Of a stretch of DNA of 45,047 bases, positions 1 to 8,559 are shown one piece after another; position 1 is the stretch's first letter; each line of letters starts with the position of its first letter. Source of the stretch: an uncultured Bacilli bacterium (lineage in GTDB: Bacteria > Bacillota_I > Bacilli_A > RF39 > UBA660); assembly GCA_934130045.1 (NCBI GenBank), contig CAKOXI010000010.1, positions 1 to 45,047 on the forward strand. Reading direction: 5' to 3'. The translations under genes and the position numbers were made by a program. The notes beneath the pieces were generated by a model, which was not told where the DNA came from, ran no database searches, and was given only the letters and a program-made list of their open reading frames with translations.

Positions 1-56
1 TGAATATTTTCATCTTTAATATTTAGTAAATTTAGTATATAATTATTAGTAGACAT
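1..56 (-). CDS. Transposase, 5' fragment (ISL3-like), cut by window edge
   Basis: An open frame starts at ATG 54-56 and runs off the left edge; only 18 complete codons are visible. The start is supported by an AAAGGA ribosome binding site about 10 nt upstream. The visible residues (an LLNIKDENI-type segment near the start) resemble the N-terminus of ISL3-family transposases. This is recognition from a very short stretch, so the family call is tentative. The start codon lies inside a perfect inverted repeat (52-62/100-110), an arrangement common near insertion sequence ends. It sits just beyond the mfd terminator, so it is probably an independent mobile element rather than part of the mfd operon. 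Confidence 0.45.
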   Translation of the reverse strand, partial: MSTNNYILNLLNIKDENI

Positions 57-110
57 AAGTTTATTCCTTTCAATGTTATCTTAACAATTACATTGTATCA
101 AACTTATGTC
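52..110. repeat. Inverted repeat around transposase start codon
   Basis: GACATAAGTTT at 52-62 is perfectly complementary to AAACTTATGTC at 100-110, with an inner CAATG/CATTG pair at 71-75/91-95. In a minus-strand transcript this folds into a hairpin that includes the transposase ATG and flanks its ribosome binding site. It may be the IS end and may also damp translation from read-through transcripts. The repeat is seen; the function is inferred. Confidence 0.6.
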
Positions 111-118
111 CTTTTTTT

Positions 119-160
119 TAATAAAAATAGTGTAGTGATTTACACTCACCAACACTATTT
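119..160 (-). terminator. Rho-independent terminator after mfd
   Basis: On the minus strand AAATAGTGT (152-160) pairs with ACACTATTT (125-133). An inner GTGA/TCAC pair extends the hairpin, and a U-rich run follows. It lies 24 nt beyond the mfd stop and would end the minus-strand operon. Confidence 0.7.
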
Positions 161-183
161 ATAATACAACCAAAAAATATAGT

Positions 184-3100
184 TTAATCACTATATTTTT
201 TTAGTAATAAATCCATTAAATCAACTAAATAATATACAAAATGTTTATCTAAATATACTATATCTAAAGTAATAACTAATTTTTTACCCATCATACTAAA
301 TCTAAACATACGTGATAATTTACTAACTTCAATGAAAATTTCTTCAACTTTAATTTTATTAGTAAATTCTTCATTAAATATTAACTTAACGAAATTTTTA
401 TTTTGCTCAACTCTTTCAATATTAATTTTTCTTGCCATCTTTTCAAATAATTCTTCATACATATAGATTAACATATTTTCAGATAATTTACCAAATCTAT
501 CCTCTATTTCATATTTAATTTTTTCTAGACTATCATATGAATCAATAGCGTTAATTTTTTTATGGATTTCTATTTTTATATCAACATCATTTATATATTT
601 ATCATCAATAGACGTTGAAACATCAATAAGTGGCATATCATTTTTAGAATCGGTACTTACTTCTTTACCATTCAACTTACTAACTTCTTCATTTAACATA
701 TTTAAAAATAACTCTATACCAACGGAATCAATAAATCCAGCTTGCTCACTACCTAAAATATCACCAGCACCTCTTATTGATAAATCACGCATTGCTATAT
801 TAAATCCACTTCCAAGTTCAGTAAATTGTTTTATTACATCGAGTCTTTTAATAGCAATTTCAGATAAAATTTTATTTTTATTATACATTAAATAACAATA
901 CGCAATTTTATCACTACGTCCAACCCTACCTCTTATTTGATATAATTGTGAGAGACCAAACCTATCGGCATCCATTATTATTAAAGTATTTACATTTGGA
1001 ATATCAATTCCAGTTTCAATAATTGTCGTACAAAGTAAAACATTAAATTCATTATTCAAAAATTGAGCCATTACATCTTCTATTTGAATTTTAGTCATTT
1101 TACCATGAATAGTACCTATTTTAGCATCAGGAATTATTCTCTCTATTTCGCGTTTTTTACTTTCCATTTCTTCAACGTGATTAAATAAAATAAATGCTTG
1201 ACCATTTCTAGATAATTCTCTATAAATAGCTTCCTTTATTATCTGATTACTTTCTGATAAAACATAAGTTTGAACTGGATACCTATTAACAGGAGGAGTT
1301 TCTATTAAACTTAATCCTCTAATACCAGCCACAGACATTTGTAACGTTCTAGGAATTGGTGTTGCAGATAGTGTTAAAACATCAATATTATTTTTATATT
1401 CTTTTATTCTCTCTTTATGCTTAACACCAAATCTTTGTTCCTCATCAACTACTAATAAACCAAGATTTTTAAATTCAACATCCCGACTTAAAATACGATG
1501 CGTTCCAATTAATAAATCAACCTTTCCTGTTTTTAATCTTTCTAAAATATTACCTACTTTTTTTGGATTTACAAATCTATTTAACACTTCTATATTAACA
1601 CCAGTATTTTTAAATCTTTCAATTGCGTTATTAAAATGTTGATTAGATAATATTGTAGTAGGACATAAGAATGCTACTTGTTTTCCAGATAATATCGCTT
1701 TATATATTGCTCTAAATGCTACTTCAGTTTTACCAAAACCAACATCACCACATAACAAACGATCCATAGGTTCTATAGATTCCATATCCTTCTTTATATC
1801 AGAAATTGCTCTTAACTGATCCTTTGTTTCTGTATAAGGAAAACTTTTTTCAAAATCTATTTGTTCTTTACTATCAGGTAAAAATTGAAATCCTTTAACT
1901 CTTTTTCTTTCCGCATATAACTTTAATAAATCTTGTGTTATATCTTCAATTTTCTTTTTAATTCTTGCTTTAGTTTTTGCCCACTCAGTACCACCTAATT
2001 TATTAAGTTTTGGGACAATTCCTTCATTAGATGAATATTTGGTAATTAATTCAATTTTTTCAACTGGAATATAAAGTTTATCACCACCTTGATATTCAAG
2101 TTGCAAATAATCTTTCATAATTCCATTTTTATTTAAGCTTTTTAAACCCTTATATTGTCCAATTCCATAACCTGAATGAACAACATAATCTCCAACATTT
2201 AATTTAGTAATATCTTTTATTCTTGTTCCATATTTAAAATTAGATTTATAAATTAAATTATTAGTTTTTTTATTAAAAAATTCATTCTCACTTATTACTA
2301 TATAATTACCTAATTCAAAACCTTGATTAATATTTTTAATAACAAGATTAATTTTATTTTCATAAATATTATCTAAATTAGTAAAAATTATTAAATCATT
2401 ATTTAATTCATCTATTATCTTATTTACTGCATATTTATCCTTAACACAAATTATAACTGTTTTTTTTCTTTTTATAAATATATTTAAGCTATCATTAATT
2501 TTATCAGGAGACATCTTAAAATTTTCTATATTTCCCGATATATATTTTTTTGAAATCAAACTATTATCTGGATTATTATCAAAACTAGAAATAAATAATA
2601 TATTATTACTTTTAATTTCTTCTAAATTATGCATATATTTTGTATTTACATCTAAATTATTTTCAGTATTGTAATTAAAAATATCATCTAATATATTTTT
2701 ATAGCCAATTTCTATCTCATCATAATTTATATATGTTAGAATACAATTATCTAAATACCCAGAAATATTTGAAACAGATTCATATTTTATTAAATTTTTT
2801 TGTCTTCTATCATCACTTGAAATATCTTTATTTGTAATAAATTCTGTAATTGGTAATATTTTTATAGAATCAATAGATGATTTTGTTAATTGTGTATCAA
2901 CATCAAATGTTTTAATACTATCAATTGTATCACCCCAAAATTCAATTCTAATAGGATCAATATTTCCTAAAGGAAAAATATCTAATACAAAACCACGAGG
3001 AGCATATTCTCCTGTTTTATTAACAAATGATTCTGAATGATAACCAATATTATATAAATCTGATTCTAATTTTTTGATGTCATAATCCATATTCACTTTT

Positions 3101-3477
3101 AAATCAATTATACTTTTTTCATAATTTTCTTTTGTTGGTAAATATCTTAATAATCCCATTAAATTAGTAACAACAATCTGTTTGTTATTAGTAATTAAAT
3201 TATTAATAGTTTCTAATCTAGTTATTTCAAGTTCTGGTGAAATCGCTAGTGCTTCACTAGTTAAAAAATCATCCATAGGAAAAAATAATACATTATCTGT
3301 ATAATTACTTAATGACTTATACATATTATTTGCTTCAAATAAAGTATTACAAACAACTAAAATTGATTTTGTTTTATTTAAATAATAATCATATAAATAA
3401 ATTGCTTTTAATTCATCATTTAATCCTAATATTACTTGCTCATCTTTTATATCAAATAAATTATTAAAAAATTTCAT
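184..3477 (-). CDS. mfd: Transcription-repair coupling factor Mfd
   Basis: Mfd is a DNA translocase that removes RNA polymerase stalled at lesions and recruits UvrA. The protein is 1097 aa, near the family norm. It shows an N-terminal UvrB-like region, a CarD-like RNA polymerase interacting module (about residues 430-490, NVGDYVVHSGYGIGQYKG), then the RecG-like motor with Walker A GDVGFGKT and a DEEQ box, helicase motifs near QIRGRVGRS, and a C-terminal TRCF domain. I chose ATG 3475-3477 because GGAGG lies 7 nt upstream; the longer frame to 3522 would add 15 residues with no good ribosome site. It follows pth as in Bacillus subtilis (spoVC-fin-mfd, fin being absent here). uvrB is on the other arm. 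Confidence 0.97.
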   Translation of the reverse strand: MKFFNNLFDIKDEQVILGLNDELKAIYLYDYYLNKTKSILVVCNTLFEANNMYKSLSNYTDNVLFFPMDDFLTSEALAISPELEITRLETINNLITNNKQIVVTNLMGLLRYLPTKENYEKSIIDLKVNMDYDIKKLESDLYNIGYHSESFVNKTGEYAPRGFVLDIFPLGNIDPIRIEFWGDTIDSIKTFDVDTQLTKSSIDSIKILPITEFITNKDISSDDRRQKNLIKYESVSNISGYLDNCILTYINYDEIEIGYKNILDDIFNYNTENNLDVNTKYMHNLEEIKSNNILFISSFDNNPDNSLISKKYISGNIENFKMSPDKINDSLNIFIKRKKTVIICVKDKYAVNKIIDELNNDLIIFTNLDNIYENKINLVIKNINQGFELGNYIVISENEFFNKKTNNLIYKSNFKYGTRIKDITKLNVGDYVVHSGYGIGQYKGLKSLNKNGIMKDYLQLEYQGGDKLYIPVEKIELITKYSSNEGIVPKLNKLGGTEWAKTKARIKKKIEDITQDLLKLYAERKRVKGFQFLPDSKEQIDFEKSFPYTETKDQLRAISDIKKDMESIEPMDRLLCGDVGFGKTEVAFRAIYKAILSGKQVAFLCPTTILSNQHFNNAIERFKNTGVNIEVLNRFVNPKKVGNILERLKTGKVDLLIGTHRILSRDVEFKNLGLLVVDEEQRFGVKHKERIKEYKNNIDVLTLSATPIPRTLQMSVAGIRGLSLIETPPVNRYPVQTYVLSESNQIIKEAIYRELSRNGQAFILFNHVEEMESKKREIERIIPDAKIGTIHGKMTKIQIEDVMAQFLNNEFNVLLCTTIIETGIDIPNVNTLIIMDADRFGLSQLYQIRGRVGRSDKIAYCYLMYNKNKILSEIAIKRLDVIKQFTELGSGFNIAMRDLSIRGAGDILGSEQAGFIDSVGIELFLNMLNEEVSKLNGKEVSTDSKNDMPLIDVSTSIDDKYINDVDIKIEIHKKINAIDSYDSLEKIKYEIEDRFGKLSENMLIYMYEELFEKMARKINIERVEQNKNFVKLIFNEEFTNKIKVEEIFIEVSKLSRMFRFSMMGKKLVITLDIVYLDKHFVYYLVDLMDLLLKKYSD

Positions 3478-3518
3478 ATAAATTCCTCCATATACGCCAA
3501 AAAGATACCAATTGGGTA

Positions 3519-4079
3519 TCAATTATTATTATATTTTGTCATTAATAAATCAAAATTTATTTTAAAGAAATCGTTTATTATATCTTCACTTTTTATTATT
3601 ATGTTATTTAATATATTTAATTCATCTTTAGAAAATTTTCCTAAAACATAATCCTTAGTTTCTATCAATTTATTATTAGATATTCCTATTTTTAATCGTT
3701 TATAATTTTTTGTACCTAAATGTAATTCAATATTTTTAAGACCATTATGTCCCCCAGATGATCCACTAGATTTTAATTTGTATCTACCAATATCTAAATC
3801 TAAATCATCATTAATTATCAAGATATCATCAATATTAATTTTAAAAAATCTTACAAAATCTCTAACTACTTCTCCTGAAAGATTCATATATTTTTGTGGT
3901 TTTAATAATATAACTTTTTCGCCATTTATTATTGTCTCTGTATATAATCCATCAAATTTTTTATTGGTAATTTTTAAATTATATTTCAAGCAATAATTAT
4001 CAATAACCATAAAACCAATATTATGACGTGTATTTTCATAACTTTTTCCAGGATTTCCCAAACCAACTATTAATTTCAT
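3519..4079 (-). CDS. pth: Peptidyl-tRNA hydrolase
   Basis: Pth cleaves peptidyl-tRNA released from stalled ribosomes and recycles tRNA in the cytoplasm. The 186-aa protein has the family landmarks: GLGNPG at the N-terminus with the conserved Asn, the catalytic His in TRHNIGF (about residue 20), the Asp in the DDLDLDIG segment and the SGGHNG loop with a second conserved Asn. An AGGTGA ribosome site precedes ATG 4077-4079. It lies 11 nt downstream of rsmI and just upstream of mfd, so it is likely in one minus-strand operon. Confidence 0.97.
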   Translation of the reverse strand: MKLIVGLGNPGKSYENTRHNIGFMVIDNYCLKYNLKITNKKFDGLYTETIINGEKVILLKPQKYMNLSGEVVRDFVRFFKINIDDILIINDDLDLDIGRYKLKSSGSSGGHNGLKNIELHLGTKNYKRLKIGISNNKLIETKDYVLGKFSKDELNILNNIIIKSEDIINDFFKINFDLLMTKYNNN

Positions 4080-4090
4080 AAATAAATCAC

Positions 4091-4930
4091 CTACTTTATT
4101 CCATGATATTCATTGTAAACATCTTGTTTTTTCATATTACGATCTTTTGCAACCAATTTAATTGCATCTTTAGTATCTTTTCCTTCTTTTAAATAAAGAT
4201 TAACATGTTGAGTTATTGTCAAATGCTCGTAAGTTTTTTCATCTTTATTACCTTCAATTACAATAACAAATTCACCCTTAACATCAACTAACTGACAACT
4301 TATGTCACTTAAATTTCCTCTATATATTTCCTCAAATTTTTTACTTATTTCCCGGGAAATAGCTATTTTTCTATTTCCCAAAATTTCGTACATATCATTT
4401 AATGAGTCAAGAATTCTGTGGGGAGCTTCATAAAAAATCAAGGTAGCAGTTTCCATTTTCAATTTTTCTAATTCTTGTTTTCTTTTTGATTGTTTATTAC
4501 ATAAAAATCCATAAAAAAGAAAAGGAAGCGGACTAATACCAGATGTAATTAATGCAGGAATTAACGCTGTTGCACCAGGAAGTCCTACAACATTATATCC
4601 GCTATCAATAGCATATTTAGCAAGTTCATATCCAGGATCGCTTATTACGGGAGTTCCTCTATCACTAACAAGCCCTACATCACAACCACTAGATAAATAT
4701 TCAAGTAATTTATCCTTGTTTGTTTCTTCATTATAATTAAAACTTGAAATTAGTTTCTTTTTTATATCCAATGATTTAAGTAATTGAGACGTAACTCTCG
4801 TATCTTCAGCAAATATTACTTCAACATTTTTCATTATATTAACTGCCCTTATAGTTAAATCTTCCATATTACCTATAGGAGTGGGAATTAAATATAAAGT
4901 AGGACTATTATCATAACTTTTTTGAGACAT
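4091..4930 (-). CDS. rsmI: 16S rRNA (cytidine1402-2'-O)-methyltransferase RsmI
   Basis: RsmI 2'-O-methylates C1402 in the decoding centre of 16S rRNA using S-adenosylmethionine. The 279-aa protein has the tetrapyrrole-methylase fold signatures: LIPTPIGNMEDLT near the N-terminus, FAEDTRVT, LVSDRGTPVISDPG (about residues 86-99) and the PGATALIPAL loop. GAGGTGAT lies close upstream of ATG 4928-4930. It corresponds to yabC of B. subtilis and sits beside the yabB-like gene as there. A perfect 14-bp Noc-box palindrome lies inside the gene at 4347-4360. Confidence 0.96.
   Translation of the reverse strand: MSQKSYDNSPTLYLIPTPIGNMEDLTIRAVNIMKNVEVIFAEDTRVTSQLLKSLDIKKKLISSFNYNEETNKDKLLEYLSSGCDVGLVSDRGTPVISDPGYELAKYAIDSGYNVVGLPGATALIPALITSGISPLPFLFYGFLCNKQSKRKQELEKLKMETATLIFYEAPHRILDSLNDMYEILGNRKIAISREISKKFEEIYRGNLSDISCQLVDVKGEFVIVIEGNKDEKTYEHLTITQHVNLYLKEGKDTKDAIKLVAKDRNMKKQDVYNEYHGIK
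4347..4360. promoter_or_regulatory. Perfect Noc-binding-site (NBS) palindrome
   Basis: The sequence ATTTCCCGGGAAAT occurs here in full. It equals the published consensus for Noc, the nucleoid occlusion paralogue of ParB. In a genome this AT-rich a six-base C/G core is rare by chance. It lies inside the rsmI coding region, which is usual for such sites. A Noc-type protein is encoded at 27326-29164. Confidence 0.75.
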
Positions 4931-4939
4931 ATTATCACC

Positions 4940-5659
4940 TCATTCAAAATATTTTTTTACTTCATCAGTATAAGTGCCATCTTCATTATGAACAAATAAA
5001 GGTGGAAGAATTTTCATACCACTATTTCCATTCTTTGTTCCTTCAATTAATAAAATATTTGCTTCCTTATCTTTTTTAGGATAAACAAACTGAATTTTTT
5101 TTGGCATAATATTATATTTGCGCATTATATAAATAATATCTAATAGACGTTCTGGTCTATGAACAATAGATATAATTCCATTATTTTTTAATATTTTTTT
5201 ACTTATTGAGAATAAATCATCAAGATTTAAAAACACTTCATGACGCGCAATTGTTTTATAATCATTCTTATTTAAGTGAGAATCTTTAGAAACTTTAAAG
5301 AAAGGTGGATTACATACAATTACGTCATAATATTCTGTTTCAAAATTTTTATATAAAGTTCTTATATCAGCATTTATAATATTTATTTGATTTTGTTTAT
5401 TATTAAGTTCTAAATTTTTTAAAGCAATATCATAAACATCTTTTTGAATTTCAACAGCAGTAATACTTGCATCTGTTTTTGTAGTCAAAATTAAAGAAAC
5501 TGGTAAATTTCCACAACCAATATCAAGAATATTTTTGATATTTTTATTTATTGTTACAAAGTTAGGTAATAAAACTGAATCAAGTGAAAAATTAAACATT
5601 TCAGAATCTTGATAAACACGTAAATTTTTATAACCTAATAAATAATTATTTTTTTCCAC
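4940..5659 (-). CDS. tRNA1(Val) (adenine37-N6)-methyltransferase-like protein (YabB/TrmN6)
   Basis: This is a class I SAM-dependent methyltransferase of 239 aa. It has the SAM-binding motif LDIGCGNLPVSL (about residues 45-56), an acidic strand-2 residue in AVEIQ, and the catalytic NPPF motif typical of N6-adenine methylases. The nearest family is TrmN6/YabB, which modifies A37 of a valine tRNA in E. coli; the exact substrate here is inferred. The start is GTG 5657-5659 and overlaps the end of ricT by 14 nt, suggesting translational coupling. The N-terminal match YLLGYKNLRVYQ supports this start. rsmI follows 9 nt downstream, as yabB-yabC are near neighbours in Bacillus. Confidence 0.88.
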   Translation of the reverse strand: MEKNNYLLGYKNLRVYQDSEMFNFSLDSVLLPNFVTINKNIKNILDIGCGNLPVSLILTTKTDASITAVEIQKDVYDIALKNLELNNKQNQINIINADIRTLYKNFETEYYDVIVCNPPFFKVSKDSHLNKNDYKTIARHEVFLNLDDLFSISKKILKNNGIISIVHRPERLLDIIYIMRKYNIMPKKIQFVYPKKDKEANILLIEGTKNGNSGMKILPPLFVHNEDGTYTDEVKKYFE

Positions 5660-6443
5660 AATTACAACTTCTATTTATTTCTAGTATTCCTACATCTTTA
5701 ACTTCAACTTTATATGATTGCTTTAAAATATCTAAGCTAACAACTATTCCCTTTCCCTTTTCTGTATCAACTAAATCACCAACTTTAGGTAGGCACTTAC
5801 GGCAATCTTTGTAACAATCATCTTCATATTTTAAACAGCATAAAAGTCTACCACAGACACCATTTATTTTACTTGGATTTAAAGCTATATTTTGATTTTT
5901 TGCCATATTAATTGATACTGCTTCTAAGTCTTTTAAAAATCTAGCACAGCATAATTTACAACCGCAGATACCTATTCCACCAACTTCTTTTGCTTTATCA
6001 CGAACACCAACTTGTCTTAATTCAATACGAGTTTTATAGATACTTGCTAATTTTTTTGCTAAATCCCTAAAATCAACACGTGTATCAGAAACAAATCTAA
6101 ATATAAGTTGACTTCGATCAAAAGTAAATTCTGCATCTATAATATTCATATTAATGTTATTTTTTTTAACAATTTCCTTACATTTAATCAAAGCTTTTTT
6201 TGCATCCTTAATATTTTTTAAATATTCTTGATAATCATTTTTTGAGGCAATTCTCACAATTGGCTTAATATTATTAAATTTTTTTGCATCAACTTTAACT
6301 AAATCTGTAACAACTTTACCAAATTGTAAACCATATTCAGTTTGAACAATTACTGTAATATTCTTTTTTAAATATATTTTACCTGGTAAAAAATAATATA
6401 TTTTACCATTTTCTTTAAAATTTATTCCAATAACATTTATCAT
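5646..6443 (-). CDS. ricT: RicT/YaaT PSP1-domain protein
   Basis: RicT belongs to the RicA-RicF-RicT (Y-complex) that carries iron-sulfur clusters and promotes RNase Y-dependent mRNA processing in B. subtilis; it also affects biofilm formation, competence and sporulation. The 265-aa protein contains the PSP1 domain and its cysteine clusters: GICGCKLCCARF, NGVCGRLLCCLKYE and the CYKDCRKC segment. GGAAGG precedes ATG 6441-6443 by about 7 nt. It sits 3 nt after holB, matching holB-yaaT in Bacillus. No ricA or ricF homologue is in the window. Confidence 0.95.
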   Translation of the reverse strand: MINVIGINFKENGKIYYFLPGKIYLKKNITVIVQTEYGLQFGKVVTDLVKVDAKKFNNIKPIVRIASKNDYQEYLKNIKDAKKALIKCKEIVKKNNINMNIIDAEFTFDRSQLIFRFVSDTRVDFRDLAKKLASIYKTRIELRQVGVRDKAKEVGGIGICGCKLCCARFLKDLEAVSINMAKNQNIALNPSKINGVCGRLLCCLKYEDDCYKDCRKCLPKVGDLVDTEKGKGIVVSLDILKQSYKVEVKDVGILEINRSCNCGKK

Positions 6444-6446
6444 TTT

Positions 6447-7400
6447 TTACCTTCCTTCTAATTGTAAAATAAAATTATCCATTAACAAATTTAAGTTAAC
6501 ATTGTTTCTTATTTTATTTTTTGTAGATATTATTATATTTATAATATTTATAATTTCATTAATAGATCTATTTTTAGATATTTTAGATAAATTATCAATA
6601 TCATCAGAAAAAATTTCTATATTTCTATTAATTTTAATATTAAGAACATCTTTATAAAATAACAAAATTACACCATATGCAAATATATTTTTTTCCTTAT
6701 CATTAATTTCACTAAACCACATTTTATCAGTATACAATAAAGTGTCAATTTTATTGTTTTCATAATATAAAATAAAATTTTTTATAAATTTAATAAAATC
6801 AATACTTTTTTCTTCATTTATAAAATCAAGTCTTTTATTCTGATCATCTATTAGTAAATTAGATATTAACTCAATTTCATTTTTATTTTTATCGTTATTT
6901 TTTTTTAAAGAAATCACTTGACATCTAGAAATTATAGTATCAAGTAATTGATATACATTATTTGTAACCAGAATTGCAATCACATTTGGAACAGGTTCTT
7001 CTAAAAATTTTAATATTGAATTTGATGCTTGAGAGTTCATTTTTTCTGCTTCATTTATTATATATATTTTTTTATCACCAATAACTGCTTTTTTATTAAA
7101 TTCAAGTTGTAATTCATCTAATTGGTCCTTTTTTATCCATAAACCATCTGGATTAATAACTTTAATTTCTGGATAATTTCCATCAGAAATTTGTTTACAA
7201 ATATTACAATCATTACATTTCTTATAAGCAAAAAAATTGTTTGGACATAATAAGGATTTAATAAAAGCATAAATAAACAAATTACTTTTATTATACTCAT
7301 TAGTTTCAAACAAGTAAGCATGTACTAATTTATTTTTTTTTATAGAATTTTTTAAAATTTTTACTGCTACATATTGTTCATCAATAAAATCATCAAGCAT
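6447..7400 (-). CDS. holB: DNA polymerase III delta' subunit
   Basis: HolB is the delta' clamp-loader subunit that, with delta and DnaX, loads the DnaN sliding clamp. The 317-aa protein shows the AAA+ layout without a normal Walker A, a zinc-type cysteine cluster (CNDCNICK, about residues 63-70), SILKFLEEP and the ISRCQVI sensor motif shared with DnaX. Two in-frame ATGs are possible. I prefer 7398-7400 because GAGGG lies 9 nt upstream; at 7407-7409 the same GAGGG would touch the start codon. It follows the bofA-like gene closely. Confidence 0.93.
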   Translation of the reverse strand: MLDDFIDEQYVAVKILKNSIKKNKLVHAYLFETNEYNKSNLFIYAFIKSLLCPNNFFAYKKCNDCNICKQISDGNYPEIKVINPDGLWIKKDQLDELQLEFNKKAVIGDKKIYIINEAEKMNSQASNSILKFLEEPVPNVIAILVTNNVYQLLDTIISRCQVISLKKNNDKNKNEIELISNLLIDDQNKRLDFINEEKSIDFIKFIKNFILYYENNKIDTLLYTDKMWFSEINDKEKNIFAYGVILLFYKDVLNIKINRNIEIFSDDIDNLSKISKNRSINEIINIINIIISTKNKIRNNVNLNLLMDNFILQLEGR

Positions 7401-7412
7401 ATAACACATCCC

Positions 7413-7601
7413 TCAATACACATATATTAAAATAAAAATTAAAGAAAATAAAGCAGGTAACCCAAAAAAAGTAATCAACAAAACGGTATATATATTTATT
7501 GGAATAATAAATCCTATTGATTGACTAATTATATTATATCCATATAAAATAAAAATACTTAAAATAAATTTTCTTAAATATTTAAATATTTTTTTTAACA
7601 T
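7413..7601 (-). CDS. BofA-like small membrane protein
   Basis: This is a 62-aa hydrophobic protein with two predicted membrane segments (about residues 10-30 and 34-60). The second segment, with the pattern PINIYTVLLITFFGLPA, resembles the BofA/SigmaK-factor processing inhibitor family. In B. subtilis bofA lies downstream of recR, exactly as here. A strong GAGGTGG ribosome site precedes ATG 7599-7601. In Bacillus BofA restrains the SpoIVFB protease during sporulation; whether this lineage sporulates cannot be told from the window. Family call rests on similarity plus synteny. Confidence 0.8.
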   Translation of the reverse strand: MLKKIFKYLRKFILSIFILYGYNIISQSIGFIIPINIYTVLLITFFGLPALFSLIFILIYVY

Positions 7602-7652
7602 AATTCCACCTCAAAATATTTTATGAGGAAGACAAGCATTTATTCTATATAA

Positions 7653-8246
7653 TTAAATATATTTACGATTTTCAAGTGCCATTTCTAATGTTAATGCATC
7701 AATATACTCCATATCTGCTCCTATTGGTACTCCATGGGCAATTTTGGAAACTTTTACATCAATCTTTTCTAATTTTTTTGATATATATAATGATGTGGTT
7801 TCTCCTTCAACACTAGGAGTAATAGCAAGAATTACTTCGTTAATTTTTTCTGATTCTACTCTATCTATTAAATTAGATAAATTTATATCACTGGGATTTA
7901 TTCCATCCAATGGTGATATTAAACCATTCAAAACATAATAAACACCATGATAAGAATTAGTTTTTTCTATTGCAATAATATTTTTAATATTTTCTACAAC
8001 ACAAATAATTTTTGAATCACGTGTTTTATCTAAACAAATATCACATATATCAGATTCTGAAATATTATTACATTTTTTACATTTACATATCTTAGTTTTA
8101 ATATTTTTTACTGAATCAGAAAAAATATCTAAAACATTTTCATCAAGTTCAAGCATTGAAAGAGCCAATCTTTCAGCTGTTTTTTCTCCTATACCAGATA
8201 ATTTTTTTAAACATTCAATCAAATTTTTTATTGTAGTAGGATACAT
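7653..8246 (-). CDS. recR: Recombination mediator RecR
   Basis: RecR acts with RecO (and RecF) to load RecA at gaps during recombinational repair. The 197-aa protein has the N-terminal helix-hairpin-helix (LSGIGEKTAERLAL), a four-cysteine zinc finger (CKKCNNISESDICDIC, about residues 56-71), and a Toprim domain with the ITPSVEGETT signature, ending with a Walker B-like region. It begins 1 nt after the ebfC stop, as in the dnaX-ebfC-recR operons of Firmicutes. recF is in the same arm. Confidence 0.97.
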   Translation of the reverse strand: MYPTTIKNLIECLKKLSGIGEKTAERLALSMLELDENVLDIFSDSVKNIKTKICKCKKCNNISESDICDICLDKTRDSKIICVVENIKNIIAIEKTNSYHGVYYVLNGLISPLDGINPSDINLSNLIDRVESEKINEVILAITPSVEGETTSLYISKKLEKIDVKVSKIAHGVPIGADMEYIDALTLEMALENRKYI

Positions 8247-8247
8247 A

Positions 8248-8541
8248 TTAAAATAAACCTGGCATTCCTTGAGTATATTTACCCATTTTAGTTTCGATTT
8301 CTTTATCTACTTTTTTCATAGCATCATTTAAAGCTATAACAATCATATCTTGTAACATTTCAATATCATCAAATTCAAATTCATTACCAATTTTTACACT
8401 TAGAACTTCTTTATTTCCATTTACAACTACTGTAACAAAAGATGACTTTCCTTCAAAATTCATATTATTAATTTCTTCTTTTGTATTTAACATATCTTTT
8501 TGCATTTTTTGTGCTTGTTTCATCATTGCTTGTATATTCAT
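8248..8541 (-). CDS. ebfC: YbaB/EbfC nucleoid-associated protein
   Basis: A 97-aa DNA-binding protein of the YbaB/EbfC family that forms a tweezer-shaped dimer on DNA. Visible features are an N-terminal helix rich in Met/Gln/Lys (MMKQAQKMQKDM), the VTVVVNGNKEVLSVKI beta segment and the C-terminal helices. GGAG precedes ATG 8539-8541. It sits between dnaX and recR, its usual position (yaaK in Bacillus). Confidence 0.94.
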   Translation of the reverse strand: MNIQAMMKQAQKMQKDMLNTKEEINNMNFEGKSSFVTVVVNGNKEVLSVKIGNEFEFDDIEMLQDMIVIALNDAMKKVDKEIETKMGKYTQGMPGLF

Positions 8542-8559
8542 ATAATTATTCTCCTTTTC

